A program made the translations under genes and the position numbers. The notes under the pieces are model-generated. The model was not told the origin of the DNA, ran no database searches, and saw nothing but the letters and a program-made list of their open reading frames with translations. Source: Moraxellaceae bacterium (GTDB lineage: Bacteria; Pseudomonadota; Gammaproteobacteria; Pseudomonadales; Moraxellaceae). Taken from it: DNA of 64,000 nt. The stretch spans positions 1-64,000 of the forward strand of contig JAJUIK010000007.1 in NCBI GenBank assembly GCA_029267635.1, in the 5' to 3' direction. Positions 56,194-64,000 of this stretch are shown in pieces (the first letter of the stretch is position 1; each line of letters begins with the position of its first letter).

Positions 56194-56799
56194 ATGGCAT
56201 TTATCTTGGGACTCACCGGCGGAATCGGCAGCGGCAAATCAGCGGCGAGTGCCTGGTTTGAGACCCAGGGAATCCATGTGGTAGATGCCGATGTAGTCGC
56301 ACGTGAAGTGGTACAAATCGGCCAACCGACTTTACAGAATATTCGTTTGGCTTTTGGCGACTGGGTATTGCTGAATAATGGTGAACTGAATCGTACTGCC
56401 TTACGCCATCATATTTTCCAGTTTCCTGAAGCACGTCAAACGCTGAATGAAATTACCCACCCTGCCATTCGCGCCTCGATCATTCAGCAGCTACAACAGG
56501 CCAGCAGCCCTTATGTCATCCTGGTTTCACCCTTGTTATTTGAAACCAATCAGCATGAACTCACGGATCATAACCTGCTGATCGACACCAGCGAAGAAAT
56601 CCAGATCTTACGCGCCAGCAGCCGTGATGGGCAAACGCCAGAGCAGATCCGCAACATTATTGCCGCACAGATGTCACGCCAACAAAAAATTGCCATGGCA
56701 GATGACATTGTCACCAATGATGGTCATCTTGAGCATCTTTACGCACAACTGATGCCTTTACACGAACTCTATCTTTTTAGGGCAGAAAAACAAACTTAA
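56194..56799 (+). CDS. coaE: Dephospho-CoA kinase
   Basis: CoaE phosphorylates dephospho-CoA in the final step of coenzyme A synthesis. The 201-residue product has the P-loop GLTGGIGSGKSAAS at residues ~6-19, VDADVVAREVV, SPLLFET, and the CoA-binding LRASSRDGQTPEQI region. It follows pilD in the pil operon, as in Pseudomonas, and ends head-on with the DMT transporter gene. Confidence 0.96.
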   Translation: MAFILGLTGGIGSGKSAASAWFETQGIHVVDADVVAREVVQIGQPTLQNIRLAFGDWVLLNNGELNRTALRHHIFQFPEARQTLNEITHPAIRASIIQQLQQASSPYVILVSPLLFETNQHELTDHNLLIDTSEEIQILRASSRDGQTPEQIRNIIAAQMSRQQKIAMADDIVTNDGHLEHLYAQLMPLHELYLFRAEKQT

Positions 56800-56801
56800 T
56801 C

Positions 56802-57713
56802 CTATGGCTGTTTTTGGGATTCCAACTGCTGGCTCAAACTGTCTTTATGACGCCAGCGCCATGGCTGTAGCGCACCGATACTCATCCCAATCAGCCCAGA
56901 TAAAATAGCCGGGCTCAGCGGTTCATTTAATAAAGGCACAGCCAGCAAAGCTGCAATAAACGGCGCAAGCGTCACAATGCTTCCGGTTTTAAATGCACCC
57001 AACCGTTCGATCGCAGCGACATAAGTCAGGGTTGCAATAATCACCACAAAAATACCATGAAAAATGGTTTGAATGAGCAAATGGATCGGTTCAGGTTCAG
57101 TCAGATGTTTCGGAATAAACAGCAGATAAACCGGCAAATAAATGATCGCCGACCAGATCGCCACACTGGCCATACTATGCCAGGCCGACAATTTCCACTG
57201 CTTGAGCAATACGGTAAAAATCCCCCACCAGATTGCGCTGATAAACAGTAATACATCCCCTTTGCCAAAGGCATGACTACTGCTTTGTGAAATCAGAAAA
57301 CTCATCATGGCCAGCGCAGTTAACATAATCGACAGGCTGATCCAGGTGTGTTTATCGAAGGGCTGTTTAAACAGCAGCCATGCCGCGATGGCTGTGGTCA
57401 GCGGAATACAGCCATTGAGAAAAATTGCGGCATGTGCCGCCGGCGCATACAAAAAAGCAGTATAGGCCGTCAGACAATAGCCCACGCCACCAATGAGCGC
57501 TAGAATGACGGCTTCTTTTTTCCACAAAAATGCCGTATCTTTTTTATACAACAGGATTGGCATCAGGATTAAAAATGCCAAGCCAAAACGCAAGGCGGTA
57601 ATATCCCAGGCGCTAATCTCCCACTGGGTATTTAAACGCGAAAAGAGGGTGAATCCTCCCCAAATACACATGGTAATGGCAATAAAAAGATAACCTTGGG
57701 TTCGGGGAGACAT
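56802..57713 (-). CDS. DMT-superfamily (EamA) permease
   Basis: This is an inner-membrane drug/metabolite transporter-type protein with about ten helices in two EamA repeats (residues ~5-140 and ~155-290). It shows MCIWGGFTLFSRLNTQW at the start, the repeat LFISAIWWGIFTVLLKQW, and the late MSIGALQPWRWRHK. The substrate cannot be told; amino acids, nucleosides or metabolites are all possible for the family. Confidence 0.9.
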   Translation of the reverse strand: MSPRTQGYLFIAITMCIWGGFTLFSRLNTQWEISAWDITALRFGLAFLILMPILLYKKDTAFLWKKEAVILALIGGVGYCLTAYTAFLYAPAAHAAIFLNGCIPLTTAIAAWLLFKQPFDKHTWISLSIMLTALAMMSFLISQSSSHAFGKGDVLLFISAIWWGIFTVLLKQWKLSAWHSMASVAIWSAIIYLPVYLLFIPKHLTEPEPIHLLIQTIFHGIFVVIIATLTYVAAIERLGAFKTGSIVTLAPFIAALLAVPLLNEPLSPAILSGLIGMSIGALQPWRWRHKDSLSQQLESQKQP

Positions 57714-57744
57714 ACGTTCAACTGTATTGAAAGAAATTTAAAGA

Positions 57745-58491
57745 TTAAGTATTACGCTGGCGACAGGCTTCATACAAGGCCATACCAGTCGCAACACTGA
57801 CATTCAGACTTTGCAGATTACCGGCCATTGGAATATACACCGTCTGGTCACATTGCGACTGGGTAATCGGACGCAAACCCGTATCTTCCGCGCCCATCAC
57901 AATTACCACTGCACCGGAAAAATCACATTGCTGTAGTGGCAAGGCTTTTTCATCCAGCATGGTACCAATCACCCGAACATGACTGGTTTCCTTGATGTGG
58001 GCCAAAGTACGTGCCAGATTGGTGACCTGAATAAACTGCACTTTTTCTGCACCACCTGCCGCAACTTTACGTGCAGTGGGCGTCAGGCTGGCGGAACGGT
58101 CACGTGGCACAATCACGGCTTGTACGCCCATTGCAGCCGCGGTACGAATACAGGCACCCAGGTTATGCGGATCAGTCACCTGATCCAAAGCTAGCAGCAA
58201 TACATCCGGATTTTGTTCCAGCAACTGATCCAGGTCTTTTTCATTTAACACCGGATGAGGACGGACCGCTGCCACCACACCCTGGTGGAAAGGTAAACCT
58301 GCCAGTTTTTCCAGACTGTCACGACTGGCTTTTTGCACACTAATGCCAAACGGTTCCGCCAGTTGCAGAATACGTTGCAAACGCTGGTCATCACGACCTT
58401 TCAAGGTAAACAGGGTTAATACCCGTTCAGGCTCAAGTTCTAATAATGACTCCACCGAGTGAACGCCATAATAATATTCAGGTTTAGCCAT
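57745..58491 (-). CDS. rlmB: 23S rRNA 2'-O-methyltransferase (Gm2251) RlmB
   Basis: RlmB is a SpoU-class knotted methyltransferase that modifies G2251 in the peptidyl-transferase P loop. The 248 residues have an N-terminal substrate-binding domain (YYGVHSVESLLE) and SpoU motifs 1-3: LDQVTDPHNLGACIRTAAAMG, VMGAEDTGLRPIT, and IPMAGNLQSLNVSVATG (landmarks). AGAGGT precedes the ATG. Confidence 0.95.
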   Translation of the reverse strand: MAKPEYYYGVHSVESLLELEPERVLTLFTLKGRDDQRLQRILQLAEPFGISVQKASRDSLEKLAGLPFHQGVVAAVRPHPVLNEKDLDQLLEQNPDVLLLALDQVTDPHNLGACIRTAAAMGVQAVIVPRDRSASLTPTARKVAAGGAEKVQFIQVTNLARTLAHIKETSHVRVIGTMLDEKALPLQQCDFSGAVVIVMGAEDTGLRPITQSQCDQTVYIPMAGNLQSLNVSVATGMALYEACRQRNT

Positions 58492-58523
58492 GAACGACCT
58501 CTAACATAACAACAGGACAAAAT

Positions 58524-58558
58524 AAAAATCCTGCAAAGCCAGCTTCACAGGATTTTTT
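58524..58558 (-). terminator. Terminator downstream of ppnP
   Basis: AAAAATCCTG pairs with CAGGATTTTT across a ~14-nt loop, with T-rich tract on the minus-strand 3' side. It separates ppnP from rlmB; the A/T symmetry makes it potentially bidirectional. Confidence 0.75.
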
Positions 58559-58595
58559 GGAATGCTTTAGTTTAACCGATTCGGCTGCAGATTTC

Positions 58596-58922
58596 TTAGC
58601 CTTCTAAATGGCAAACGTAATCGAGCACTTCATCCGTTTCAATTTTAAATTTGCTGTTACCTGGTACATAAAACGACTGACCGGCACGGAACAATTCACT
58701 GGTTTCGCTGTCCGCGATTTTGACACGGCATTCACCCGAAATAATTTCCATACGTTCCGGTACATGCGTTTCAAATGTCAAAGGCTGCTCGGTCGGTAAA
58801 ATCACCCCTAAGGTTTTCTTCGTTCCATCTTCAAATTGCACTGTGTGGCTAATACACATGCCACCAAAATAGACATTTGATTTTTTCACCACAGATACAT
58901 GATCAAACTGAGCTGAACTCAT
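58596..58922 (-). CDS. ppnP: Pyrimidine/purine nucleoside phosphorylase PpnP
   Basis: This single-domain cupin (DUF1255/YaiE) phosphorolyses a broad range of nucleosides. The 108-residue product has the cupin landmarks [30 protein letters not shown] (partly quoted), the [15 protein letters not shown] stretch, and [20 protein letters not shown] 58922 has GGAG upstream and is six codons inside the longest frame. Confidence 0.93.
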   Translation of the reverse strand: MSSAQFDHVSVVKKSNVYFGGMCISHTVQFEDGTKKTLGVILPTEQPLTFETHVPERMEIISGECRVKIADSETSELFRAGQSFYVPGNSKFKIETDEVLDYVCHLEG

Positions 58923-59367
58923 GCGTATTCTCCAAATCACGCCATATTCTAGACACTTATGCGAGCTAGTTTAATTGTGCTGTTATAACTAATCAATCGC
59001 TGTTTCAACAATAGCGCATGACTATTGTCCATCTCTTTAGTTGTAGGACTCACAGGTCTGTTGACCTATTGCATAATTTGTCGCATAAATCACGTCCGCA
59101 AAGCATAAATTTCTGCTTTGCCTTTAAATGTCAGAAAGCAAGATTTTAAATTTTTGTAGCGCTAAAAATGCTAAATTTTTCTTTTGATCTTTCCTCTAAA
59201 ATCAATGGATCATCTGGCTGAACCGTAGGGAGTGAAACCGTCCAATTTATTTTTGTAAAAAATGACAATCGGTTAAAATTTCCTGTATCTTCAATCATGT
59301 GGTCGCTTGATCTACCCACAAAACCCCTCTATCTTAAAACAAAACTTTTCGCAATGCGGATGCGTTT
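58923..59367. other. Non-coding region upstream of recN with promoter-like and hairpin elements
   Basis: There is no convincing gene. A good sigma70-like promoter on the plus strand, TTGACC (59061-59066) with 17-bp spacing to CATAAA (59084-59089), lies about 270 bases before recN. GCAAAGCA (59098-59105) pairs with TGCTTTGC (59114-59121) right at the predicted transcript start. The rest is AT-rich leader. Confidence 0.5.
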
Positions 59368-61029
59368 ATGCTGACCCATTTAACTCTGATCAATTTTGCC
59401 CTCGCCGAACATCTTGCGATTGATATTGAACCCGGTTTTAACGTTCTGACCGGTGAAACCGGTGCCGGCAAGTCACTGTTATTGGATGCATTATCGGCCT
59501 GTCTGGGCGAACGCACCGATACCAATTATGTGCGTTATGGTGCAGACAAAGCCGATGTCACCGCGATCTTCAGTTATCATGAACAGAGCCCTGAAGCCCA
59601 GTGGCTAGCGACACACGAACTGGCAGATGAATCCGGAGAAATTCATTTACGCCGGGTGATTTTTGCCACCGGTCGCAGTAAAGCCTGGATCAATGGTCGT
59701 CCAAGCAGTCTAGCGGAATTAAAAGAAATCGGCCGTTTATTGGTCCAACTCTATAGCCAGCATAGTCAGCAGCAACTACTCGAACCGCCTTATCCAAAAC
59801 ACTGGCTAGACCGTTACAGCAATTTTTATCAACCGGCGCAAGAGGTACGTGACGCCTATAGTCACTGGCAAAAAAATATCCGACAACATCAAGCGGCACT
59901 GGATGCCCAGGCTACGCGCAAACAGCGCATTGAAACTCTGGAATTACAACTCGAAGAACTGGAAGAACTGGTACAGGTCGACTATTCCGAAATTGAGCAG
60001 GAATTTGACCGGCTCAGCCACCATGAACATATCATGCAGGATTGCAGCTATAGCCTGAATGCCCTGGATGAAGCAGAACAAAACATCACTCAGGAAATTT
60101 CCTCGATGATTCGCCGTCTGGAATCGCATGCCGGACGCAGTGAACAGCTTGCGGAAATTCATGCCTCGTTACTCAATGCACAAAGTGAAATTGAAGACGC
60201 CACAGCCAATTTACGCCAGTTCATTGACCGGCAGAGTTTTGACCCGGAACGCATGGAAGAACTCAATTCACAACTGGAAATCTTCCATCGTCTGGCACGC
60301 AAGTACCGTACCCAACCTGAAGCTTTAAAAGCCGAATATCAGAGCTGGCAAGCCGAACTGGAACAGTTGCATCAACTGGAAGACCCGGAAACCCTGGCTG
60401 AACAAGTGGAAATTGCACATCAGGACTTTTTAACCAAGGCACAGCATCTGGATGAGATTCGTCGTGCTGCGGCAATTCCGCTCGCCAGACAGCTGACCGA
60501 ACAGGTCAAGCAACTCGCCCTACCCGAAGCTTATTTTGAATTTAAATTTGAACCGCTGGAACAGGTTTCCGCCGAAGGTTTGAGTTTTATTCAATTGTTG
60601 TTTACGGCCAATAAGGGCATTCCGGCACAACCGCTGGCGCGGGTGGCCTCAGGTGGTGAACTGTCCCGTATTGCCTTGGTGATGCAGGTGATGAATGCCG
60701 AAAAAACCGAAGCTGAAGTTCTGGTCTTTGATGAAATTGATGTCGGGATCAGTGGTGGTACCGCCGAAATCGTTGGACGCCTGCTTGGCGGTTTGGGACA
60801 GCATGTACAAATTCTCTGTATTACCCATCAAGCCCAAGTCGCGGCACAATCCGACCAGCATTTACTGGTCAGAAAATTACAGACCGATCCAGCCAGCAGC
60901 ACCATTATCGAACTGGATGAAGAACAGCGAATTATGGAACTGGCAAGAATGACAGGTGGGATTGAAATCAGTGACACCACACTGCAACATGCCAAACAGT
61001 TACGTCAATTAAAATTTCAGCAAGCCTAA
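59368..61029 (+). CDS. recN: DNA repair protein RecN
   Basis: RecN is an SMC-like ATPase that acts at double-strand breaks. The 553 residues start MLTHLTLINFALAEHLAID and have Walker A LTGETGAGKSLLLDALS (~31-47) and a two-armed coiled coil (residues ~150-360). The C-terminal head has the signature VASGGELSRIALVMQ and Walker B VLVFDEIDVGISGGTAE with intact Glu, then CITHQAQVAAQ. A terminator follows. Confidence 0.97.
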   Translation: MLTHLTLINFALAEHLAIDIEPGFNVLTGETGAGKSLLLDALSACLGERTDTNYVRYGADKADVTAIFSYHEQSPEAQWLATHELADESGEIHLRRVIFATGRSKAWINGRPSSLAELKEIGRLLVQLYSQHSQQQLLEPPYPKHWLDRYSNFYQPAQEVRDAYSHWQKNIRQHQAALDAQATRKQRIETLELQLEELEELVQVDYSEIEQEFDRLSHHEHIMQDCSYSLNALDEAEQNITQEISSMIRRLESHAGRSEQLAEIHASLLNAQSEIEDATANLRQFIDRQSFDPERMEELNSQLEIFHRLARKYRTQPEALKAEYQSWQAELEQLHQLEDPETLAEQVEIAHQDFLTKAQHLDEIRRAAAIPLARQLTEQVKQLALPEAYFEFKFEPLEQVSAEGLSFIQLLFTANKGIPAQPLARVASGGELSRIALVMQVMNAEKTEAEVLVFDEIDVGISGGTAEIVGRLLGGLGQHVQILCITHQAQVAAQSDQHLLVRKLQTDPASSTIIELDEEQRIMELARMTGGIEISDTTLQHAKQLRQLKFQQA

Positions 61030-61045
61030 CTTTATTCAACTTACA

Positions 61046-61087
61046 GAAAAAATCCCCTTACTGTTCGTTCAGTGGGGGATTTTTTAT
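61046..61087 (+). terminator. Rho-independent terminator after recN
   Basis: AATCCCC...ACTG pairs with CAGT...GGGGATT around a TTCG-containing loop, followed by T6. Confidence 0.85.
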
Positions 61088-61375
61088 GGCGTGAGAAAAA
61101 TGATAAGCACTTGCTGGGTTTAGATAAATAAAATCGAATCACACCTCTTTAAAGTTCTAAAATCAAAAAATCCATATTCAACTTAGCTCCTCTAAAATAA
61201 CGATAGTGTTTCAATCGTGTATTTGTTCTCCTGAGTCAAGTTGTCAGCGTGCTGTTTTTATGGGATAAGTAAAGATAAGGAATCGTCAGTTCCTGTGATT
61301 GAAATCAGGCCGCTTGCCTCCATTGATGACTTTCACAGACTGCAAAAATATGCTGATTTTAGGAGAACAGCTTAG
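61088..61375 (+). other. Non-coding region between recN terminator and yqgE
   Basis: AT-rich, without a recognisable gene. The right end carries AGGAG ten bases before the yqgE GTG. I see no strong hairpin or clear consensus promoter. Confidence 0.45.
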
Positions 61376-61930
61376 GTGACCAAACAATATCTGATGCATC
61401 GTTGTCTTATTGCGCCACCAGACTTAGCAGATGATTTTTTTGCCAATACGGTTATTTACCTGGCACGACACGATGCAGATGGTGCACAAGGCATTATCAT
61501 TAACCGACCTTCTGGCCTACAGATCAAAGAACTGCTCAATGATCTAGAAATTGATGCCGACAATGTGCAACCGCATGAAGTGTTGCAAGGTGGACCTTTG
61601 CGTCCAGAAGCCGGTTTTGTCTTGCATACCGGCCAACCGACCTGGCACTCCTCGATTGCGGTGGGTGAAAATGTCTGTATCACTACCAGCAAGGACATTC
61701 TGGATGCCATTGCCCACAATGAAGGTGTTGGACGCTACCAGATTGCATTAGGCTATGCCAGCTGGTCAAAAAACCAGCTCGAAGAAGAAATTGCACGCGG
61801 TGACTGGCTGATCTGCGATGCCGATATGGACCTGATTTTCAATCTGCCTTATGGTGACCGTTGGGATGCAGCCTACAAAAAGATTGGCGTAGATCGTACC
61901 TGGTTTACTTCCGAGATTGGTCATGCCTGA
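61376..61930 (+). CDS. yqgE: YqgE/AlgH family protein (UPF0301)
   Basis: This 184-residue protein is from a widely conserved family of unknown biochemical role, with landmarks [22 protein letters not shown] (partly quoted), [28 protein letters not shown] and [15 protein letters not shown]. The GTG at 61376 follows an AGGAG and the AEQ-like spacing is long; ATG 61394 is a possible alternative. It overlaps ruvX by eight bases, the standard yqgE-yqgF order. Confidence 0.93.
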   Translation: MTKQYLMHRCLIAPPDLADDFFANTVIYLARHDADGAQGIIINRPSGLQIKELLNDLEIDADNVQPHEVLQGGPLRPEAGFVLHTGQPTWHSSIAVGENVCITTSKDILDAIAHNEGVGRYQIALGYASWSKNQLEEEIARGDWLICDADMDLIFNLPYGDRWDAAYKKIGVDRTWFTSEIGHA

Positions 61931-62366
61931 TTTTTCCATGCCTCAGCTGATCATGGCCTTTGACTTTGGCACGCAGAAAATGGGCATGGCAGTGGGTCAA
62001 TCTACGATTCATAGTAGCAATCCCCTGCCACTATTTGCCATGAAAGATGGCATTCCGAACTGGGACAATCTCTTGAAACTGGTCAAGGAATGGCAGCCTA
62101 ATCTATTTCTGGTGGGTTTACCGTTAAATATGGATGACACTGAATCCGAACTGTCTACGCGTGCACGCAAGTTCGCTCGCAGACTGCATCATCAGACCCA
62201 TATTGAAACCTTGATGGTCGATGAACGCCTGACCACCCGTGAAGCCCGAGATGAACTGGAACATTATCAAGCGCAAGGCCGTGGCAAACGTTTAGCTGCG
62301 GATAGTTTGGCAGCGGCTTTGCTGATCGAGAGCTGGTATCGTGATCCGCAGGGTTTAACGCCTTAA
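61923..62366 (+). CDS. ruvX: Putative Holliday junction resolvase / pre-16S rRNA nuclease (YqgF)
   Basis: YqgF has an RNase H-like fold and is implicated in 16S 5'-end maturation. The 147 residues show the first acidic motif [39 protein letters not shown], and the final acidic residue in [19 protein letters not shown] 61923 lies inside yqgE. A terminator at 62387 follows. Confidence 0.94.
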   Translation: MPDFSMPQLIMAFDFGTQKMGMAVGQSTIHSSNPLPLFAMKDGIPNWDNLLKLVKEWQPNLFLVGLPLNMDDTESELSTRARKFARRLHHQTHIETLMVDERLTTREARDELEHYQAQGRGKRLAADSLAAALLIESWYRDPQGLTP

Positions 62367-62385
62367 GTTTAAATGAACATTATTT

Positions 62386-62412
62386 ACCCATGTCCAGCAT
62401 GGGCTTTTTTAT
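62386..62412 (+). terminator. Rho-independent terminator after ruvX
   Basis: CCCATG pairs with CATGGG around a short loop, followed by CTTTTTT. It lies 20 bases after ruvX and upstream of the convergent alkB-like stop. Confidence 0.75.
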
Positions 62413-62445
62413 GCGCTGGAATTCATAAACCATGCAGAAAACCGT

Positions 62446-63054
62446 TCAGAACTGAAATTGACGAAACGTTAAATTAATCCGCGGTTGCAAAATCTTGCTC
62501 GATTTCATCAGGGCATGTTGCCAGTGCTGCTGGGTTTCTCCTTGCATCACCATCAGTTGTCCATGTTGCAATTGCAACGCGACTTTTTCCTGCGTGCGTT
62601 TATGCCGAAAGACAAACTTACGGGTGGCCCCCAAACTGAGCGAGGCTATAGTGGTTTTTCGATGCAGTGACATATCATCATCACTATGCCACCCCATACC
62701 CTGCATACCATCCACATATAAATTGGCCAGACAGGAATTAAACTGTTCTCCGGTGTGCTGTTCTATTCTCTGTTTCAGTTGAAGCAAACAGTCATCCCAC
62801 GGCAAGGCCTGGCGTGCCACACCTGAATAACGATAGTGATAGGCTTGATCGGCATACCACACCACCTGACGTGCAGTCTGGATATGCCGACCATACAATT
62901 TCACCTCATCTGACCGCCACGGCAAATGCTGCAAAAAATAGCTCAGATAGGCATCGGCTTCCGTCAGTGTCAATATCAGGCCATGGTCGTAAACCTCACC
63001 TTCCCTCGGCAGCAAGTTTGATGGGGTATCGGGCGTAAATAGATCCAGATGCAT
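62446..63054 (-). CDS. AlkB-like 2-oxoglutarate/Fe(II)-dependent DNA repair dioxygenase
   Basis: AlkB-type enzymes oxidatively demethylate 1-methyladenine and 3-methylcytosine. The 202-residue product has the substrate-lid region RSDEVKLYGRHIQTARQVVWY, the iron-binding HxD in MGWHSDDD, the distal His in WQHAL, and 2-oxoglutarate-binding Arg in PRINLTFRQF. The length and the HSDD context are closer to the ALKBH2/3-like branch than to E. coli AlkB. Start is ATG 63054; an upstream in-frame GTG adds one residue. Confidence 0.92.
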   Translation of the reverse strand: MHLDLFTPDTPSNLLPREGEVYDHGLILTLTEADAYLSYFLQHLPWRSDEVKLYGRHIQTARQVVWYADQAYHYRYSGVARQALPWDDCLLQLKQRIEQHTGEQFNSCLANLYVDGMQGMGWHSDDDMSLHRKTTIASLSLGATRKFVFRHKRTQEKVALQLQHGQLMVMQGETQQHWQHALMKSSKILQPRINLTFRQFQF

Positions 63055-63099
63055 CACTCCCTCACAGTTATATTATTTGCTATCAGGCGTACTTATGAA

Positions 63100-63128
63100 C
63101 ATAAAAAAGCCTTTCGTATTGAAAGGCT
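63100..63128 (-). terminator. Rho-independent terminator after pgsA
   Basis: On the minus strand AGCCTTTC pairs with GAAAGGCT around a 5-nt loop, followed by T6. It lies between pgsA and the alkB-like gene. Confidence 0.88.
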
Positions 63129-63138
63129 GATTGTGCAA

Positions 63139-63726
63139 TTAAGGCTGTTTTAAATAAGGCCAGGCCGCTCGCAGGTAAATAAACATCGACCACAATGTTA
63201 AGACCACCGCTGTATATAAAAGTGCATAAGCCAACATTTCCAACGGCTGCCAGTTCAGCAAGAAGACACTGATCGCAATCATTTGAAATGCTGTTTTATA
63301 CTTACCAACTTTTGACACCGCCACACTGGTACGTGCCCCCAACTCAGCCATCCATTCGCGCAACGCAGAAACAGTAATCTCGCGCGAGATAATCACAATC
63401 GCAGCAAAGGCCATGGAAATGGTCGGTTGCCATTGCACCAAGACAATCAGTGCAGCCGCCACCATCAGTTTATCTGCCACCGGATCCAGAAAACGGCCAA
63501 AGGCAGACGTCTGATTTAAGGTCCGTGCCAGATAACCATCAAACCAGTCCGTGACCGCTGCCAGCACAAAGATTGCAGTCAACAAAATATGTCGAGTCAT
63601 GCCACCCGTACTTCCACCAATCCCAATGGCAGGAGGCCAGTAGGCAATCAGTAAAAACACTGGAATCAGTGCAATACGTGCCAGCGTTAAAATGTTTGGA
63701 ATATTCAGGATGCGACCTGTTGTCAT
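63139..63726 (-). CDS. pgsA: CDP-diacylglycerol--glycerol-3-phosphate phosphatidyltransferase
   Basis: PgsA makes phosphatidylglycerol phosphate, the committed step to phosphatidylglycerol and cardiolipin. The 195-residue membrane protein has the CDP-alcohol phosphatidyltransferase motif DWFDGYLARTLNQTSAFGRFLDPVADK, read as DG-AR-G-D-D with normal spacing. It has about four to five helices. The ATG at 63726 (MTTGRILNIPN) is preferred; the longer frame adds 15 residues without family character. uvrC, its common neighbour, is not visible here. Confidence 0.95.
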   Translation of the reverse strand: MTTGRILNIPNILTLARIALIPVFLLIAYWPPAIGIGGSTGGMTRHILLTAIFVLAAVTDWFDGYLARTLNQTSAFGRFLDPVADKLMVAAALIVLVQWQPTISMAFAAIVIISREITVSALREWMAELGARTSVAVSKVGKYKTAFQMIAISVFLLNWQPLEMLAYALLYTAVVLTLWSMFIYLRAAWPYLKQP

Positions 63727-63771
63727 AGACACCGCCAGTGTTGTCCCCGTGTTGCATCTCGCGACATGCAA

Positions 63772-64000
63772 CCTGCAAAAATAGAGGATTTATCCCTCTT
63801 GAATAGGCGTCACTTTATACGAAATGCCAGAAAGTGTCGACTAGGCAACCCGATCTGATCCAGAGACCGTCTTGTTCACGGGTGGAGGTGAATGCCAATT
63901 TTATGCGAACAAATTCACGATAAAGATCAAAAACCCGAAATAAGTCAGAGTTTCTCCGAAACAAGGGCAACCAATCTGTTCACAAAAAATGGACTGCGAA
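63772..64000. other. Window end, no identified gene
   Basis: No recognisable feature. One plus-strand frame is open from an ATG at 63892 to the window edge (36 codons, GGAGGT only three bases before the ATG), too short and unfamiliar to call a gene. Confidence 0.35.

Noticed and set aside
63892..64000. Open plus-strand frame with GGAGGT before an ATG at the window end
   Set aside because: Only 36 codons to the edge, ribosome-site spacing of three bases is too short, and the residues resemble nothing I know.

Overview
This window is an ordinary-looking chromosomal segment of a gammaproteobacterium, almost certainly Acinetobacter or a close Moraxellaceae relative. The support is the protein sequences, a two-domain polyphosphate:AMP phosphotransferase, a fused HisIE, scattered type II secretion genes (gspF-gspG alone), a six-gene Mrp operon with fused A and B subunits, the adjacent pilB-pilC-pilD-coaE order, and moderate GC with AT-rich intergenic DNA. 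I see no insertion sequence, prophage, CRISPR array or rRNA. Nearly every base is housekeeping coding sequence.

Layout: 1-4.6 kb holds the 3' end of ETF-ubiquinone oxidoreductase, tusA, and the overlapping corC-lnt pair. At 4.7-7 kb on the minus strand are a small membrane protein, gspG and gspF. At 7.1-13.7 kb are priA, a KefB/KefC-type antiporter, hslO and cbpA-cbpM. At 13.6-18.2 kb are a CorA-like transporter, ydcH and rpsO-pnp. A 760-bp non-coding stretch separates these from recC-recB-recD (18.9-28.2 kb, minus strand). At 28.4-34.7 kb are two uncharacterised proteins, pap, and the ubiE-ubiJ-ubiB ubiquinone operon. At 34.8-38.5 kb hisIE is translationally coupled to an FBH1-like helicase, followed by a degenerate RecF/SMC-type ATPase. 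At 38.9-45.1 kb is the Mrp cation/proton antiporter operon. At 45.1-52.1 kb on the minus strand is tpiA-secG-tRNA-Leu-tRNA-fMet x2-rimP-nusA-infB-rbfA. At 52.4-56.8 kb is pilBCD-coaE. The tail holds a DMT transporter, rlmB, ppnP, recN, yqgE-ruvX, an AlkB-like dioxygenase and pgsA.

Functional themes: DNA repair and recombination is heavily represented (priA, recBCD, recN, ruvX, alkB, helicase plus ATPase). So are translation and RNA decay (rpsO, pnp, rimP, nusA, infB, rbfA, three tRNAs, rlmB) and envelope or ion homeostasis (lnt, corC, CorA-like, Kef-like, Mrp, pgsA, secG). Two prepilin-dependent systems (gspFG and pilBC) probably share the one prepilin peptidase encoded here, pilD.

The most interesting items are: the hisIE-coupled helicase followed by an ATPase that keeps Walker A but lacks the signature motif, catalytic Glu and switch His; three DnaA-box-like 9-mers at exact 12-bp spacing at the recB/recD junction; a structured non-coding region beside rpsO; and leader structures upstream of mrpA, hisIE, rimP and recN. 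No single obviously new large system is present. The helicase/ATPase pair is the best candidate for an undescribed one.
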